NCBI RefSeq assembly: GCF_014647375.1 | Contig: NZ_BMPB01000009.1 | Coordinates: forward strand, 62,001-126,000 | Origin: Parabacteroides faecis | GTDB taxonomy: Bacteria; Bacteroidota; Bacteroidia; Bacteroidales; Tannerellaceae | Length of the DNA stretch: 64,000 nt | Direction: 5' to 3' | Shown: positions 1-9,537 of the stretch, one piece after another | Layout of the letters: each line of letters opens with the position of its first letter | Position numbering within the stretch: position 1 is the first letter of the stretch | Made by a program: the position numbers and the translations under genes | Notes under the pieces: model-generated | Seen by the model: only the letters and a program-made list of their open reading frames with translations | Databases searched by the model: none | Told to the model about the DNA's origin: nothing

Positions 1-828
1 GTCCTGTTATACCGTTATCTGGGTTGGGCGGATACGATGCCGCAATTTGCCCATCTCGCTTTATTGCTGAAGCCGGAAGGGAACGGTAAACTGAGTAAAC
101 GTGACGGTGACCGTTTAGGATTCCCTGTGTTCCCGTTGGAATGGCATGATCCTAAGACTGGCGATATTTCTTCGGGATACCGTGAAAGCGGTTATTTGCC
201 GGAAGCAGTCGTTAACTTTCTTGCTCTGCTGGGATGGAACCCCGGTAACGATCAGGAGATCATGAGCATGGATGAACTGATCAAATATTTCGATCTTACC
301 CGTTGCAGCAAGGCCGGTGCCAAGTTCGATTATGAAAAAGGTAAATGGTTCAACCACCAGTATATCCAGAAGAAAGACAATAAAGAAGTGGCAGCACTGT
401 TCATGCCTATCCTTGAAAGCCACGGTGTAAAAGCCGAATCTGCTTATGTGGAAAAAGTGGTAGGAATGATGAAAGACCGTGTTTCTTTTATTAAGGAATT
501 GTGGGATGTTTGTGCATTCTTCTTTGTTGCTCCGACCGAATACGATGAGAAGACAACGAAAAAACGCTGGAAAGCCGATTCTGCAGCCCAGTTGGCAGAA
601 CTGATCGAAGTGCTGCGCGTTCGTGAACCGTTCGATATCGAAGGAACTGAAGAAGAAGTGAAAGCCTGGATCGAAAGCAAAGGATACCATTTGGGAAATA
701 TCATGAATGCTACCCGTCTGGCTTTGGTCGGTGAAGGAAAAGGCCCTCACATATTTGATATTACAGAAGCTTTAGGAAAAGAAGAATCTATTCGCCGTAT
801 CGAAAGAGCGATTGAAGTGCTTAAATAA
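1..828 (+). CDS. gltX: Glutamyl-tRNA synthetase, C-terminal part (gene enters from the left)
   Basis: Class I aminoacyl-tRNA synthetase that charges tRNA-Glu in the cytoplasm. The frame is open from base 1, so the N-terminal catalytic half with the HIGH signature lies outside the window. The visible part carries the KMSKS-type loop as KLSKRDGDR (about residue 29 of the visible part), followed by GFPVFPLEW and the helical anticodon-binding domain. About 275 residues are seen of the roughly 500 usual for the family. It ends with TAA and the next gene starts three bases later, so gltX and waaA are probably cotranscribed. Identification rests on the KLSKR loop and the surrounding family-typical sequence. 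Confidence 0.95.
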   Translation, partial: VLLYRYLGWADTMPQFAHLALLLKPEGNGKLSKRDGDRLGFPVFPLEWHDPKTGDISSGYRESGYLPEAVVNFLALLGWNPGNDQEIMSMDELIKYFDLTRCSKAGAKFDYEKGKWFNHQYIQKKDNKEVAALFMPILESHGVKAESAYVEKVVGMMKDRVSFIKELWDVCAFFFVAPTEYDEKTTKKRWKADSAAQLAELIEVLRVREPFDIEGTEEEVKAWIESKGYHLGNIMNATRLALVGEGKGPHIFDITEALGKEESIRRIERAIEVLK

Positions 829-831
829 GTT

Positions 832-2070
832 ATGTATAGTCTGGCAATCCACTTTTACGCATTTATCATTGCGTTGATATCTCCATTCCATAAAAAGGCC
901 CGGATCATGCGTCTGGGGCAGTGGAGGACGAATTCTATTCTTCGTGAGAAGATCGACCGGAATGCAAAATATATCTGGTTTCATGCTTCCTCCCTGGGCG
1001 AGTTCGAACAGGGCCGTCCGATGATGGAGAAGATCAAGGCGGAACATCCGGAGTATAAAATACTGCTTACTTTCTTTTCTCCTTCGGGATATGAGGTTCG
1101 TAAGAATTACAATGGGGCAGATGTCATTTGTTATCTGCCCTTCGATACGCCTTACCGGGTTAAAAAGTTCCTGAATCTGGCAAACCCGGCTATTGCCGTA
1201 TTTATAAAATATGAGTTTTGGGGAAATTACCTGCATGAGTTAAAACGCAGAGGCATCCCTGTTTATATCATTTCTGCTATCTTCCGTCGTGACCAGCTGT
1301 TTTTCCAATGGTTCGGTTATTCATACCGGAAGATGCTTTATTGCTTCACACATTTGTTCGTACAGGACGATCGCTCGAAAGAATTATTGAATGAATTTGG
1401 TATCAGGAATGTGACGGTTACCGGTGATACCCGCTTCGACCGGGTATTGGACGTTCGTAACCAGGCCCGTGAATTGCCGAATGTGGAACGTTTTGTTTGT
1501 GAAGGAGGAGAAGAGAAACACCTTACTCTTATTGCCGGAAGTTCCTGGCCGCAGGATGAGGAAATACTGATCCCTTATTTCAATGAACATCCGGAGATGA
1601 AATTAATTATTGCGCCGCATGAGATCCACCGGGAACATCTGATGTATATCGAGTCGCTGTTGAAGCGTCCCTCTGTCCGTTTATCGGATGTGAAGCAAGA
1701 TCCGTCTTTACTGGAAGGAAAAGATTGCCTGATCATCGATAGTTTCGGATTGCTCTCTTCGATCTACCGTTACGGCACGATCGCTTATATCGGTGGAGGT
1801 TTCGGAGCCGGTATACATAATACATTGGAAGCTGCGGTGTATGGCATACCTGTCATATTCGGACCCAGATACCAGAAATTCAAGGAAGCACGCGACCTGA
1901 TCAAAGTGGGAGGAGGTTTTTCCGTATCGGATAAACAGGTTTTCTGCGATAAGATGGATGAGTTGCTGACTTATCATGAAGTTTTGGAAGCTTCGGGTAA
2001 TAGTGCCGGACATTTCGTTAGCGATAATGCCGGGGCAACCGATAAGATATTACAAACGATTCAGTTTTAA
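832..2070 (+). CDS. waaA: 3-deoxy-D-manno-octulosonic acid (Kdo) transferase
   Basis: Membrane-anchored GT30 glycosyltransferase that moves Kdo from CMP-Kdo onto lipid A precursor, an essential step of LPS inner-core synthesis. The 412-residue length is normal for the family. It begins with a single hydrophobic anchor (residues about 3-20), then the ASSLGEFEQGRP motif near residue 53, with the glutamate that acts as catalytic base in this family. The C-terminal donor-binding motif GGGFGAGIHNTLEAA with PVIFGP lies near residues 322-345. The ATG at 832 follows the gltX stop by 3 bp, which fixes the start and suggests translational coupling. A strong terminator follows. Confidence 0.95.
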   Translation: MYSLAIHFYAFIIALISPFHKKARIMRLGQWRTNSILREKIDRNAKYIWFHASSLGEFEQGRPMMEKIKAEHPEYKILLTFFSPSGYEVRKNYNGADVICYLPFDTPYRVKKFLNLANPAIAVFIKYEFWGNYLHELKRRGIPVYIISAIFRRDQLFFQWFGYSYRKMLYCFTHLFVQDDRSKELLNEFGIRNVTVTGDTRFDRVLDVRNQARELPNVERFVCEGGEEKHLTLIAGSSWPQDEEILIPYFNEHPEMKLIIAPHEIHREHLMYIESLLKRPSVRLSDVKQDPSLLEGKDCLIIDSFGLLSSIYRYGTIAYIGGGFGAGIHNTLEAAVYGIPVIFGPRYQKFKEARDLIKVGGGFSVSDKQVFCDKMDELLTYHEVLEASGNSAGHFVSDNAGATDKILQTIQF

Positions 2071-2073
2071 AAA

Positions 2074-2152
2074 GAGATACCGATTGATCAGATGTTTTTC
2101 AGGTTTATGCCGGATAAGAAACAGACATCTGTCAATCGGTACTCGTTTTTTT
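2074..2152 (+). terminator. Rho-independent terminator after waaA
   Basis: A long stem (ACCGATTGA-CAGATGT against ACATCTG-TCAATCGGT, with a one-base bulge) is followed by a run of T residues at 2145-2152. It lies just after the waaA stop and should end the gltX-waaA transcript. Confidence 0.8.
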
Positions 2153-2255
2153 AAGCTCCGGGTTCTCAAAATCCCGTGTATTCCACTTTCATTCAATAGC
2201 CCGGAGCCTTGCGCATAGTTGATGTTTTTATGTATTGCGCTTTTTTCTCATTGAT

Positions 2256-4142
2256 TTATTCTGTTGCCGGAGCTTCTTCACCGACCATCAGGGGAGTAAT
2301 ATTATTTTCTGCTCCCGGATAGCCGATATTCTGATTGATAACTCCTCCGGTATTTGTCTTGATCGCATTTTCCGGAACCGGCCACAGTACATGATGTACG
2401 CTCATCCGGTATTCGCCATAAGGGATAACGACTCCTTTGTTGTAAAAGTTATTATGCTTGATCACCCAATCGAAATAAAAGTTCACTCCAGCATCCTTAC
2501 AGTTTGTCCCGGTTCCGCCCGGACCGGAGAAATTATCTAATTTATAGATGCGCCCCCCGAATTCTTCACAAGCCTTGCCTGTTTTAGCATACAGATAGGA
2601 CATGCGGACCAGTTCCACATGGCGGTTTTCTTCGTAGTACAGTTCACGGGCACGTTCGGCCAATACCTCGGCGATACCGATCGTTCCGGTCAAAGGTTCT
2701 GCCCCGGCGCGGTTGCGGACAACATTCAGCATGGCGGCAGCATTCGCATTATCCCCTTTCCAATAGTAGCACTCGGCCATCATCAGATATGTTTCGGCTG
2801 AACGATAGACATACCAGGGAGTTTCACCGCCCTGGTAATCCTGTGTTTTTGTAGGGTCCGGAACAAACAGTTTGTAATGCGGCCACATATACCAGCAACG
2901 GATAGAGTCGGCAACGGACATGTCATTCGGGCGAACCAGCGGCTGGCCATACCACGGACTGTTATTCTTCTTCAGGCTCGGCTCATTGTATCGCAGATCC
3001 TCCATACGTTTCCAGCTGTCGTGATTATTCGGACTGCGCAAGTCGTTCTTTTCCTTATCGGTCCAGATCTCATACTGGAAATAATTCGTAGGGCGGCAAG
3101 TGCCGATACCACGGCCGTAATTGGCATCATTATCGATCTCCGTGTTCTTGTCTTCGGAGGCCGGAACAATAGCTGTCCCGGATTTTCCGTCCGGAGTTTT
3201 GATGGCTGCCCCTTTGGCCCAGTAGGGGAGTCCGTTACGCATCGTATAAATACGTTTATCTCCGGCTTCGACAATGTCAGGATAAGCCACCACGTACATG
3301 AGACCTTCCGTATTGTTCATGTCTATTTTAGCTTCTACGCTATGTAAGTCATGCATCAGGTTTGTATTCGGTTTGTTCTGGTTGCTGGTGAAACGTTCTG
3401 TCATCAACGGATGCCGGGCAACTACTTCCTTTCCCACTTCGATGGCGCGGTCGAAATCTCCCAGCGACATACATATTTTCATTAATAACATGCCGCAAGC
3501 ATCTTTATTAGCCCTGCCGCGGTCCATCTGTTCAGGAACCCATTGATAGGCAAACTCCATATCCTTTTTACATTGTTCGAGTATGCTCCAGCGGTCATAG
3601 GAATAAAAGTCGAGCTTCGGCCGGGTGATCTCTTCACTTAACCAGGGGACGTTCCCGAACTGATGTGTCAATTTGTAATAACGGTAGGAACGATGGAAAT
3701 AGGCTCCGCCCAGCACTGCATTCCGCTCTGCCTCGTCTTTGAATGTGGCGGCGTCGAGACGGCTGATCACAATATTGGCATACTTGATCCCTTTAAAACC
3801 TTCTGCCCAATACCATCCGTTCTTGCCTTTCATATCATTCTTCGTACGGGCAGGAAGCATCTCGTTATCGAAATCGACCAGCGAACCGCTTTCATCGGTT
3901 TTCCCATGTACGGCAATATCTGCTGTGTACATTTCCGTTAGTATCGGAGCGCCGTCGGTAAAAAATTCGTGGCGCATATTCCGTTCGCAGGCTACCAATG
4001 CGGAGTACAAACCGGCTGCGTCTACATAGGTGTTTTCCGGAGTGTAGAAGGATAGGGGCTTCGGTTCGAGCCAACTGTCGTTACAGGAGTTGAGTAAAGG
4101 TAACGCGGCTAAAGCCAGTATAAGATATTTTGTATTGTTCAT
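2256..4142 (-). CDS. SusD/RagB-family outer-membrane nutrient-binding lipoprotein
   Basis: Surface lipoprotein of 628 residues that caps a SusC barrel and captures its ligand. The start chosen is the ATG at 4142, which gives a clean lipoprotein signal (MNNTKYLILALAALPLLNSC, Cys20). An upstream in-frame ATG at 4247 would place charged, non-signal sequence first and overlap the susC 3' end. SusD-type features include the N-terminal TPR-like region with GGAYFHRSYRYYKL and the C-terminal ERARELYYEENRHVELVRM segment just before the end. It lies 29 bp downstream of the SusC gene in the usual C-D order. No hydrolase follows on this strand. The ligand is unknown; the GH92 gene at 9538 hints at mannose-rich glycans, but this is inference. 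Confidence 0.93.
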   Translation of the reverse strand: MNNTKYLILALAALPLLNSCNDSWLEPKPLSFYTPENTYVDAAGLYSALVACERNMRHEFFTDGAPILTEMYTADIAVHGKTDESGSLVDFDNEMLPARTKNDMKGKNGWYWAEGFKGIKYANIVISRLDAATFKDEAERNAVLGGAYFHRSYRYYKLTHQFGNVPWLSEEITRPKLDFYSYDRWSILEQCKKDMEFAYQWVPEQMDRGRANKDACGMLLMKICMSLGDFDRAIEVGKEVVARHPLMTERFTSNQNKPNTNLMHDLHSVEAKIDMNNTEGLMYVVAYPDIVEAGDKRIYTMRNGLPYWAKGAAIKTPDGKSGTAIVPASEDKNTEIDNDANYGRGIGTCRPTNYFQYEIWTDKEKNDLRSPNNHDSWKRMEDLRYNEPSLKKNNSPWYGQPLVRPNDMSVADSIRCWYMWPHYKLFVPDPTKTQDYQGGETPWYVYRSAETYLMMAECYYWKGDNANAAAMLNVVRNRAGAEPLTGTIGIAEVLAERARELYYEENRHVELVRMSYLYAKTGKACEEFGGRIYKLDNFSGPGGTGTNCKDAGVNFYFDWVIKHNNFYNKGVVIPYGEYRMSVHHVLWPVPENAIKTNTGGVINQNIGYPGAENNITPLMVGEEAPATE

Positions 4143-4171
4143 AATCTTAATTCTTATAGGTTGATCAATGT

Positions 4172-7100
4172 TTATAAAGTAAAGTTTACACCGAAATTGA
4201 CGGTTCTCAGCGTCGTGTCGCCGCCTTCCGGATCTCCGAAAGTCCATCCTGTGATGACGAACGGGTTACGAACGGCAACAGAGAAACGCATGTTCTGTAC
4301 GGAGAATTTTTTCAGGAAGTTTTGCGGAACATTATACGACAATGTGATGTTTTCCATGCGTACAAATGTCTTTTTTACATAATTGCTACCGATGTTTTTA
4401 GATCCCAGGCGTCCGTAATCGTCGGTCGGATTATCTTTCGTCCAGCGCGGAATATCTACTACGGTATACCGGTCGAACATACCGCCTGTATTGGCAGCCC
4501 GGTTGAATGTCCCGTATTGTCCGATATGCGAATACATCATAAAGGATAAATTGAAGTTTTTATAGAATGTAAACTCATTTCTCCATGACCAGCGGTAACG
4601 GGGAGTTGTATATCCCTGGAATATCTTATCGTCGTTATCCATTACCCCGTCGTTGTTCTGGTCGATGTATTTAAAATCTCCCGGCTTATTCCCGTATTTG
4701 GCAGCCTCTTCTTCTTCTCCGAGCTGCCAGACGCCGTCGCGTTCATAATCCCATATCTGATCTGTATCGTGACCGATGAACCATTTGTTTGCTATATCAT
4801 CCGCTTCTTTATATCCGATTACATTGCCGTCGGCATCCTTCACTTCTTCTTTGTCTCCATACAGATGTTTGATTTTCCGGCGGTTGAATGAGAAGGTTCC
4901 GCTTGAATTCCAAGAGAAGTTTTTATTCTCTATCAGATTGGCATTCAAAGTCAGCTCAAATCCACGGTTCGTCAATGTTCCCAGATTGGCTTTCACATTA
5001 TCGTACCCTAAAATGGAAGGCAGCGAACGGCTCACCAACAGATCATTGGTTTCGGCCATGTAAGTTTCCATGCTACCGCTTAGTCTGTTTCCGCACACAG
5101 AGAAGTCGATACCTATATTGTAAGAGGCCGTACGTTCCCATTTCAATGCGCTGTTCGGCATGCGGTTGATGTATATCTGGGAGGTTACATAGACATTTCC
5201 GTTCTGGTCGATATAAGGATGCAGTCCGGAATTCAGGGAAGCCAATGCTTCATATTGGCCGATATCCCTGTTCCCGTTCTGTCCCCAGGAAAAACGGAGT
5301 TTTCCGTAATTCAGCCAATTGTCTGATGCCTTCATAAATTTTTCGGAAGTAAAGACCCAGCCCAAAGCTAATGCGGGGAATGTGGCACGTGGGTTCATTT
5401 GCCCGAAAGCGGAATAGCCGTCACGTCGGACCGAAGCTGTGATCAGATATTTATCCCGGAAAGAATAAAATACGCGTCCCATCAACGCATCTCCTGTTTT
5501 GTAGGTATCGTTACTGGAGACGGATGGAATGGCTCCGGCTCCGATATTATGGTATCCAAGCACGTCACTTGGGGTAAACTGCTGGTTCTTGGCTACCGTT
5601 TGCCACCATTGCCCCTTTTCCGCATTGAACAGGAACGTCGCTTCTACACGGTGATCCTTACCGAACTCCTGTTTCCAGCGTACGATATGGTCGAGCAGCC
5701 AGTTGAACGTCTTCTCGTTTTTTCGTTCCGACTTTCCGCCTTCTCCGGCCCATTCAGGATGTTGGGACGATTCATGGTTCATATATTCGTACCAATGGTA
5801 ACGGGGAGTAAAATTCATTTGGTATTCCAACCCGAAAGGTAATTTCAGGATAGCATACAAATTGGCATTGAAATCATGGTTGATATCGCGCCGGTCGCGA
5901 TACAGGTTGTCGAAGAACGGATTTTTGGTATTATTGTCGCCGGAAGGATACATCCGGTACGGACTATCCAGGTTGTCAATTTCGTTGGTCGTGTATGGTG
6001 AATTATGCTCGCGCTGATCGACATCGGCAGCCAGGTAACCGCCGATACGGGTCGCAAATTGAGAATTTAGTCCGACAGTAAGAAAAGAAGTAACTTTCGA
6101 TTCCAGATTCAGTCGTGACCGGAAATTCCGGTAGCGGTCACCGGTTTTTACTCCTTCACGGTCGGCGTATCCCAGCGACCAATAATAAGAGAAATTGTCC
6201 GTCCGGTTGGAAATACTGGTGGTATAATCCTGTTGCAGACCGGTCTGATAAACGATGTCATCCCAATTGGTCTCCACACCGTTCAGATAATTTTCAATTT
6301 CGATATTCTGCAGATTCAGACGGGTCAGCCAGGTTGTGACCAGTGTCTTGTCATCAGGCAGCACTGAACCTGGATTTTTCTGGTCGTAATTGTACCATGT
6401 CAATGGATCGACTCCCATCGATGACAAGGTGCGCGGGTCGGCATACTTGCCGGGTTGTGCAGTTAGTTCGTCCTGGGATAGCAGACCCTCTGCATATTCC
6501 TGACGAAATGCCAGGAAGCCTGCTCCGTCAACCGTTTTAGGCAAGCGCGAATTATGTACCAGGCCGACGTTGGCATTGAAAGTAATCACCGGCTTACCCG
6601 TATTTCCTTTTTTAGTCGTAATGGCAATGACTCCATTGGCTGCTTTGGCTCCATAAACAGCAACGGAACTGGCATCTTTCAGGACATCGATGCTTTCGAC
6701 ATCCATGGCATTGATATCCTGCATGGAACCGTCGTAAATGACGCCATCCAGTACGATGAGAGGCGCAGAACCTGCACTTAACGTATTTTTTCCTCGTATT
6801 TGCAGGTCGGCTGTACCGGCAGCATCTGTAGACATGCTGATGGACAAACCGGCGGCACTGGCACGAAGCAGGTCTTGAACGGACCGTGGAGCTTCCGCTT
6901 CCATTTTTTCTGCTTTTACACGGGAAATAGCACCTGTCAGGTCTTTTTTCTTAGCTGTACCATAACCGATAACCAGTACTTCATCCAGTTCTTCGGTATC
7001 TTCTTTTAGAGTGATTGTGAGTATTTCCTGATTGGTAACAGGAATCTCTTGCGTTACATAACCGATATAAGAAAATACTAATATCGGCTTTTCCCCTGAC

Positions 7101-7312
7101 ACATTCAGTCTGAACATTCCGTCACTACCGGTTATGGTTCCATTGGTCTTTCCTTTTTCCATAACATTAACACCGATAAGTGCTTCACCTGAATGATCTT
7201 TTACAATACCTTTTACGGTAGTTCTTTGCGCATAGGCCTGACTAATAAACATCCCTGATAAAAATAGTATCAAGGCAAGTCGATGAAAAAAACTGAGAAC
7301 ATGATTTTTCAT
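4172..7312 (-). CDS. SusC/RagA-family TonB-dependent outer-membrane receptor
   Basis: 22-strand barrel transporter (1046 residues) that imports the ligand captured by the adjacent SusD lipoprotein, powered by TonB-ExbBD. Order of domains: Sec signal peptide (1-28, ending SQAYAQ), carboxypeptidase-regulatory-like domain (about 30-115), plug domain (about 120-235, with LIVLDGVIYDG and DVLKDASSVAVYGAKAANG), then the beta-barrel ending in an aromatic/hydrophobic strand (VNFGVNFTL). There is no STN domain and no adjacent sigma/anti-sigma pair, so FecIR-type control is not indicated. Two related hairpins occupy the leader region (7371-7607). TACATTTG lies directly before the ATG but has no suitable -33 partner, so the promoter is uncertain. 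Confidence 0.95.
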   Translation of the reverse strand: MKNHVLSFFHRLALILFLSGMFISQAYAQRTTVKGIVKDHSGEALIGVNVMEKGKTNGTITGSDGMFRLNVSGEKPILVFSYIGYVTQEIPVTNQEILTITLKEDTEELDEVLVIGYGTAKKKDLTGAISRVKAEKMEAEAPRSVQDLLRASAAGLSISMSTDAAGTADLQIRGKNTLSAGSAPLIVLDGVIYDGSMQDINAMDVESIDVLKDASSVAVYGAKAANGVIAITTKKGNTGKPVITFNANVGLVHNSRLPKTVDGAGFLAFRQEYAEGLLSQDELTAQPGKYADPRTLSSMGVDPLTWYNYDQKNPGSVLPDDKTLVTTWLTRLNLQNIEIENYLNGVETNWDDIVYQTGLQQDYTTSISNRTDNFSYYWSLGYADREGVKTGDRYRNFRSRLNLESKVTSFLTVGLNSQFATRIGGYLAADVDQREHNSPYTTNEIDNLDSPYRMYPSGDNNTKNPFFDNLYRDRRDINHDFNANLYAILKLPFGLEYQMNFTPRYHWYEYMNHESSQHPEWAGEGGKSERKNEKTFNWLLDHIVRWKQEFGKDHRVEATFLFNAEKGQWWQTVAKNQQFTPSDVLGYHNIGAGAIPSVSSNDTYKTGDALMGRVFYSFRDKYLITASVRRDGYSAFGQMNPRATFPALALGWVFTSEKFMKASDNWLNYGKLRFSWGQNGNRDIGQYEALASLNSGLHPYIDQNGNVYVTSQIYINRMPNSALKWERTASYNIGIDFSVCGNRLSGSMETYMAETNDLLVSRSLPSILGYDNVKANLGTLTNRGFELTLNANLIENKNFSWNSSGTFSFNRRKIKHLYGDKEEVKDADGNVIGYKEADDIANKWFIGHDTDQIWDYERDGVWQLGEEEEAAKYGNKPGDFKYIDQNNDGVMDNDDKIFQGYTTPRYRWSWRNEFTFYKNFNLSFMMYSHIGQYGTFNRAANTGGMFDRYTVVDIPRWTKDNPTDDYGRLGSKNIGSNYVKKTFVRMENITLSYNVPQNFLKKFSVQNMRFSVAVRNPFVITGWTFGDPEGGDTTLRTVNFGVNFTL

Positions 7313-7370
7313 ACAAATGTAAATACTAGATATCCATCAATCCCCGGAGTGGATGGTTATACAAATAAAA

Positions 7371-7455
7371 GAAGGCGTGAGGATTGTTGATTATATCTAG
7401 TTGGAGGCCTTCGACTGCCCTGTAGCTAATATAAACAACAACTCACGCCCTTTTA
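7371..7455 (-). repeat. Long imperfect hairpin A in the susC leader
   Basis: Arms GGCGTGAG-GATTGTTG (7374-7389) and CAACAACTCACGCC (7437-7449 with flank) pair and continue inward as TATATCTAG against the TAGCTAATATA side, giving a stem of about 30 bp with one small bulge and a loop around GGAGGCCTTC. On the minus strand it would sit in the 5' leader of susC, about 60-140 nt before the start codon. A second, related hairpin follows in opposite orientation (7511-7607). Function unknown; a regulatory leader or a small mobile repeat are both possible. Confidence 0.6.
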
Positions 7456-7510
7456 TCTTGTACATCCATAGAGACATATGCATATAACAATGCCTATGAA
7501 CAGATATAAC

Positions 7511-7607
7511 AAGGAAAGGTTCGTGAGCGTTTTTGTTGTCTATTATCTAGCTACATTGAAAAGTGTCGAAGTTTCCAACTAAGATAATATCTTTAAAACG
7601 CTTCCGT
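7511..7607 (+). repeat. Related hairpin B, inverted relative to hairpin A
   Basis: Reading the plus strand here gives the same series of blocks as the minus strand of hairpin A: CGTGAG, TTGTTG, TAGCTACA, GTCGAAG, TCCAACTA and GATAATAT, in that order and similar spacing. Its own 3' part (AAAACGCTTCCGTAA) again pairs with its 5' part (TTCGTGAGCGTTTT). The two copies diverge around a near-palindromic centre (ATATGCATAT, about 7477-7486). Confidence 0.55.
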
Positions 7608-8497
7608 AATCAATAAAATGTACCGACCAATAACGCTTTATCGGTGTGTACGGGAACAAAAATATGTAGAAGTGTTGGATAAAGCAAATAAAAACAAAAA
7701 AAGTTTTGAATTGTTCCTCTGTTCTCTTGAGAAAGATACGTTTCACAGAATAAGGAAAGACTGTGAAGATACGTCGTTTGAGACACGACTGACTTGTACA
7801 GGCAAAGCCATAGTTGCAGTCAGCTGTAAACCTCTGATAATAATTGACTATCTCTTGTTTTAAACAAATGTCATTTTGTCGGCATAAGGTTCGATGTGTT
7901 GGCGGTTTGACCAAATAATTGGATTTAAGATAACACGCGTGTTCTGTATTACTCTTCTTATAGAAAATGTATATACACATTTATTAACACAATGTTTGGC
8001 TGATACGCGTTTTTAACTCGGTTGAGAAAAGAGGTAAACTCGTTTTAAACGAATTATTTTTCATTTTAAATAAGTTTTATTTTGATTGTAGCAGAAATAC
8101 CTACTCGTTTAAATGTATATACTTGTTAATTTAAGGGCGTATGTGTTATTTTATATGCGTAGGGAGAGCCTGATTATATGTTCTAAAGCATTTCATCGCT
8201 TCTAAAACTACCAGAACAACACTTAACTCTCCGGTGTTCAAAAGCTCGCAGGTGACCATATATTGCAATAAAATATCGGATATTTTAGAAATAATACGAC
8301 AGAATAATATCAATATGTCTAGAATTATGACATCTCAAAGATGGCGAACCTCTCTACAATCGAATAAAAACAACCATCGCCTTCGGGCTATCCATACAAC
8401 TTACCCAGCAGGCTATAAGATGACATTTTGTCAATTTGCTGTGAGGAGGATGGATAATAAAAACGTTTGAATAATTGTGTCTTCTTTCGAAATGTAG
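7608..8497. other. AT-rich intergenic stretch without a recognised gene
   Basis: Short open frames on both strands (up to about 130 codons) show no family resemblance, no good starts and biased residue content, so none is called. A palindrome TCGTTTTAAACGA lies near 8040-8052. The base composition is clearly more AT-rich than the flanking SusC and GH92 genes, in keeping with the accessory toxin-antitoxin pair that follows. Confidence 0.5.
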
Positions 8498-8505
8498 TAA
8501 ATTTG
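8474..8505 (+). promoter_or_regulatory. Promoter of the AbiEii-type pair
   Basis: ATTG, 20-bp spacer, TAAATTTG: three of four bases at -33 and a full -7 box by the Bacteroidetes consensus TTTG-N19-21-TAnnTTTG. It sits about 25 bp before the first gene of the pair. Confidence 0.6.
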
Positions 8506-8528
8506 TATAGGTACAAAAAGAACAGGAA

Positions 8529-8855
8529 ATGACTATATTTGATGAATATAAGACATACACTGGTGATACATCAATCTCGTCATCCTTGCTTTGGGAATAT
8601 GACTTGTCTCATTTTGATTGGTGGAAATCAAGAAAAGTAGTAGTTCAACGTGTCATAGAGAGGGGATGGCTAAAGGATTTTTATGCTGCATTTAAATTGT
8701 ATGGCGGTATAGAAGGATTTAGGGAAATAATAAAAGAAGTTCCCAATTTGTCGTCCCGGGATATGAATTTTGTCTGTATTGCCTTTAATCTTAAAAAAGA
8801 AGAATTAAAATGTTACACACGGAAACTGTTGCGAGATCAACTCTTGAACTCTTAA
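8529..8855 (+). CDS. Antitoxin-like protein (DUF6922-type) paired with an AbiEii toxin
   Basis: Small protein of 108 residues, Trp/Tyr-rich in the first third (SLLWEYDLSHFDWWKSRKVVVQRVIERG) (split here as SLLWEYDLSHFDW and WKSRKVVVQRVIERG), followed by a helical stretch with a YGGIEGFREIIKEV segment. Proteins of this type commonly precede AbiEii nucleotidyltransferases in Bacteroidetes and are taken as the antitoxin partner; the family name is from memory. The stop overlaps the next gene by 46 bp, so the two are translationally coupled. It has its own promoter at 8474-8505. Role as antitoxin is inference from context. Confidence 0.7.
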   Translation: MTIFDEYKTYTGDTSISSSLLWEYDLSHFDWWKSRKVVVQRVIERGWLKDFYAAFKLYGGIEGFREIIKEVPNLSSRDMNFVCIAFNLKKEELKCYTRKLLRDQLLNS

Positions 8856-9454
8856 AAATGCTGGAAAGTGAAAGTGTGATGTCAAATTTTAATTTGGCAG
8901 GGGGAACTTCTTTGGCCTTATATTTAGGTCATAGAATCAGTGTTGATCTGGATCTTTTTACACCGGAATCATTCGATGCAGGGAAACTAGAAATATTCCT
9001 TCGTGATAAATATGGTTTCCGTACTGACTTCATGGAAAAAAATACCTTGAAGGGAACCATAGACGGTGTTAAGATAGACTGCATTACCCATTCTTATGGT
9101 TATCTTGAGAAGCCATACACCGAGTCTGATATAAGATTGTATAGTATGGAGGATATCGTAGCCATGAAACTTTCAGCTATTGCCGATAATGGTTCGCGGC
9201 TAAAAGATTTTATTGATATAGCTTTTTTATCTACTCGTTTTCCTTTTAATTCAATGCTTAGGTTGTATGAGCGTAAATTCCCCGGGTCAAATCTCATCAG
9301 ACCTTTCAAGGCTATTACTTATTTTGATGACATAGATTTCGAAGAAGATATTGTTATGTTGAATGGTAAATATGATTGGAAACTTATTGAAAGGAGATTG
9401 ATTGATATGACTCAAATTCAAAATAAAGTTTTTGAGTCGTTTCCGCTTCCTTAA
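8810..9454 (+). CDS. AbiEii/AbiGii-family nucleotidyltransferase (toxin candidate)
   Basis: Protein of 214 residues with the nucleotidyltransferase signature of type IV toxin-antitoxin and abortive-infection proteins: GGTSLALYLGHR (31-42) followed by SVDLDLF (44-50), where Asp46 and Asp48 would bind metal. A second conserved region, YSMEDIVAMKLSAI with KDFIDIAFL (about 110-143), is also typical. The family is thought to inactivate tRNA or other targets by adding nucleotides; the target here is unknown. The start lies inside the upstream antitoxin-like gene (46-bp overlap). The pair sits between a SusCD locus and a GH92 gene in AT-rich DNA, which suggests horizontal insertion. Confidence 0.85.
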   Translation: MLHTETVARSTLELLKMLESESVMSNFNLAGGTSLALYLGHRISVDLDLFTPESFDAGKLEIFLRDKYGFRTDFMEKNTLKGTIDGVKIDCITHSYGYLEKPYTESDIRLYSMEDIVAMKLSAIADNGSRLKDFIDIAFLSTRFPFNSMLRLYERKFPGSNLIRPFKAITYFDDIDFEEDIVMLNGKYDWKLIERRLIDMTQIQNKVFESFPLP

Positions 9455-9537
9455 TTTATATTTCATATATAGGTTAGCTGAATGGAAAAATTTGAAATGT
9501 AGTCATAATAATATTATTCTTATCAATCGATAGCATT

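Noticed and set aside
2155-2207. GCTCCGGG / CCCGGAGC inverted repeat after the SusD gene
   Set aside because: The arms are far apart for their length and no T-run follows on the SusD strand, so a terminator is not supported.
7579-7980. Minus-strand frame of 133 codons, and plus-strand frame at 7618-7863
   Set aside because: Both are rich in residues expected from AT-rich noise, lack plausible starts and overlap each other.
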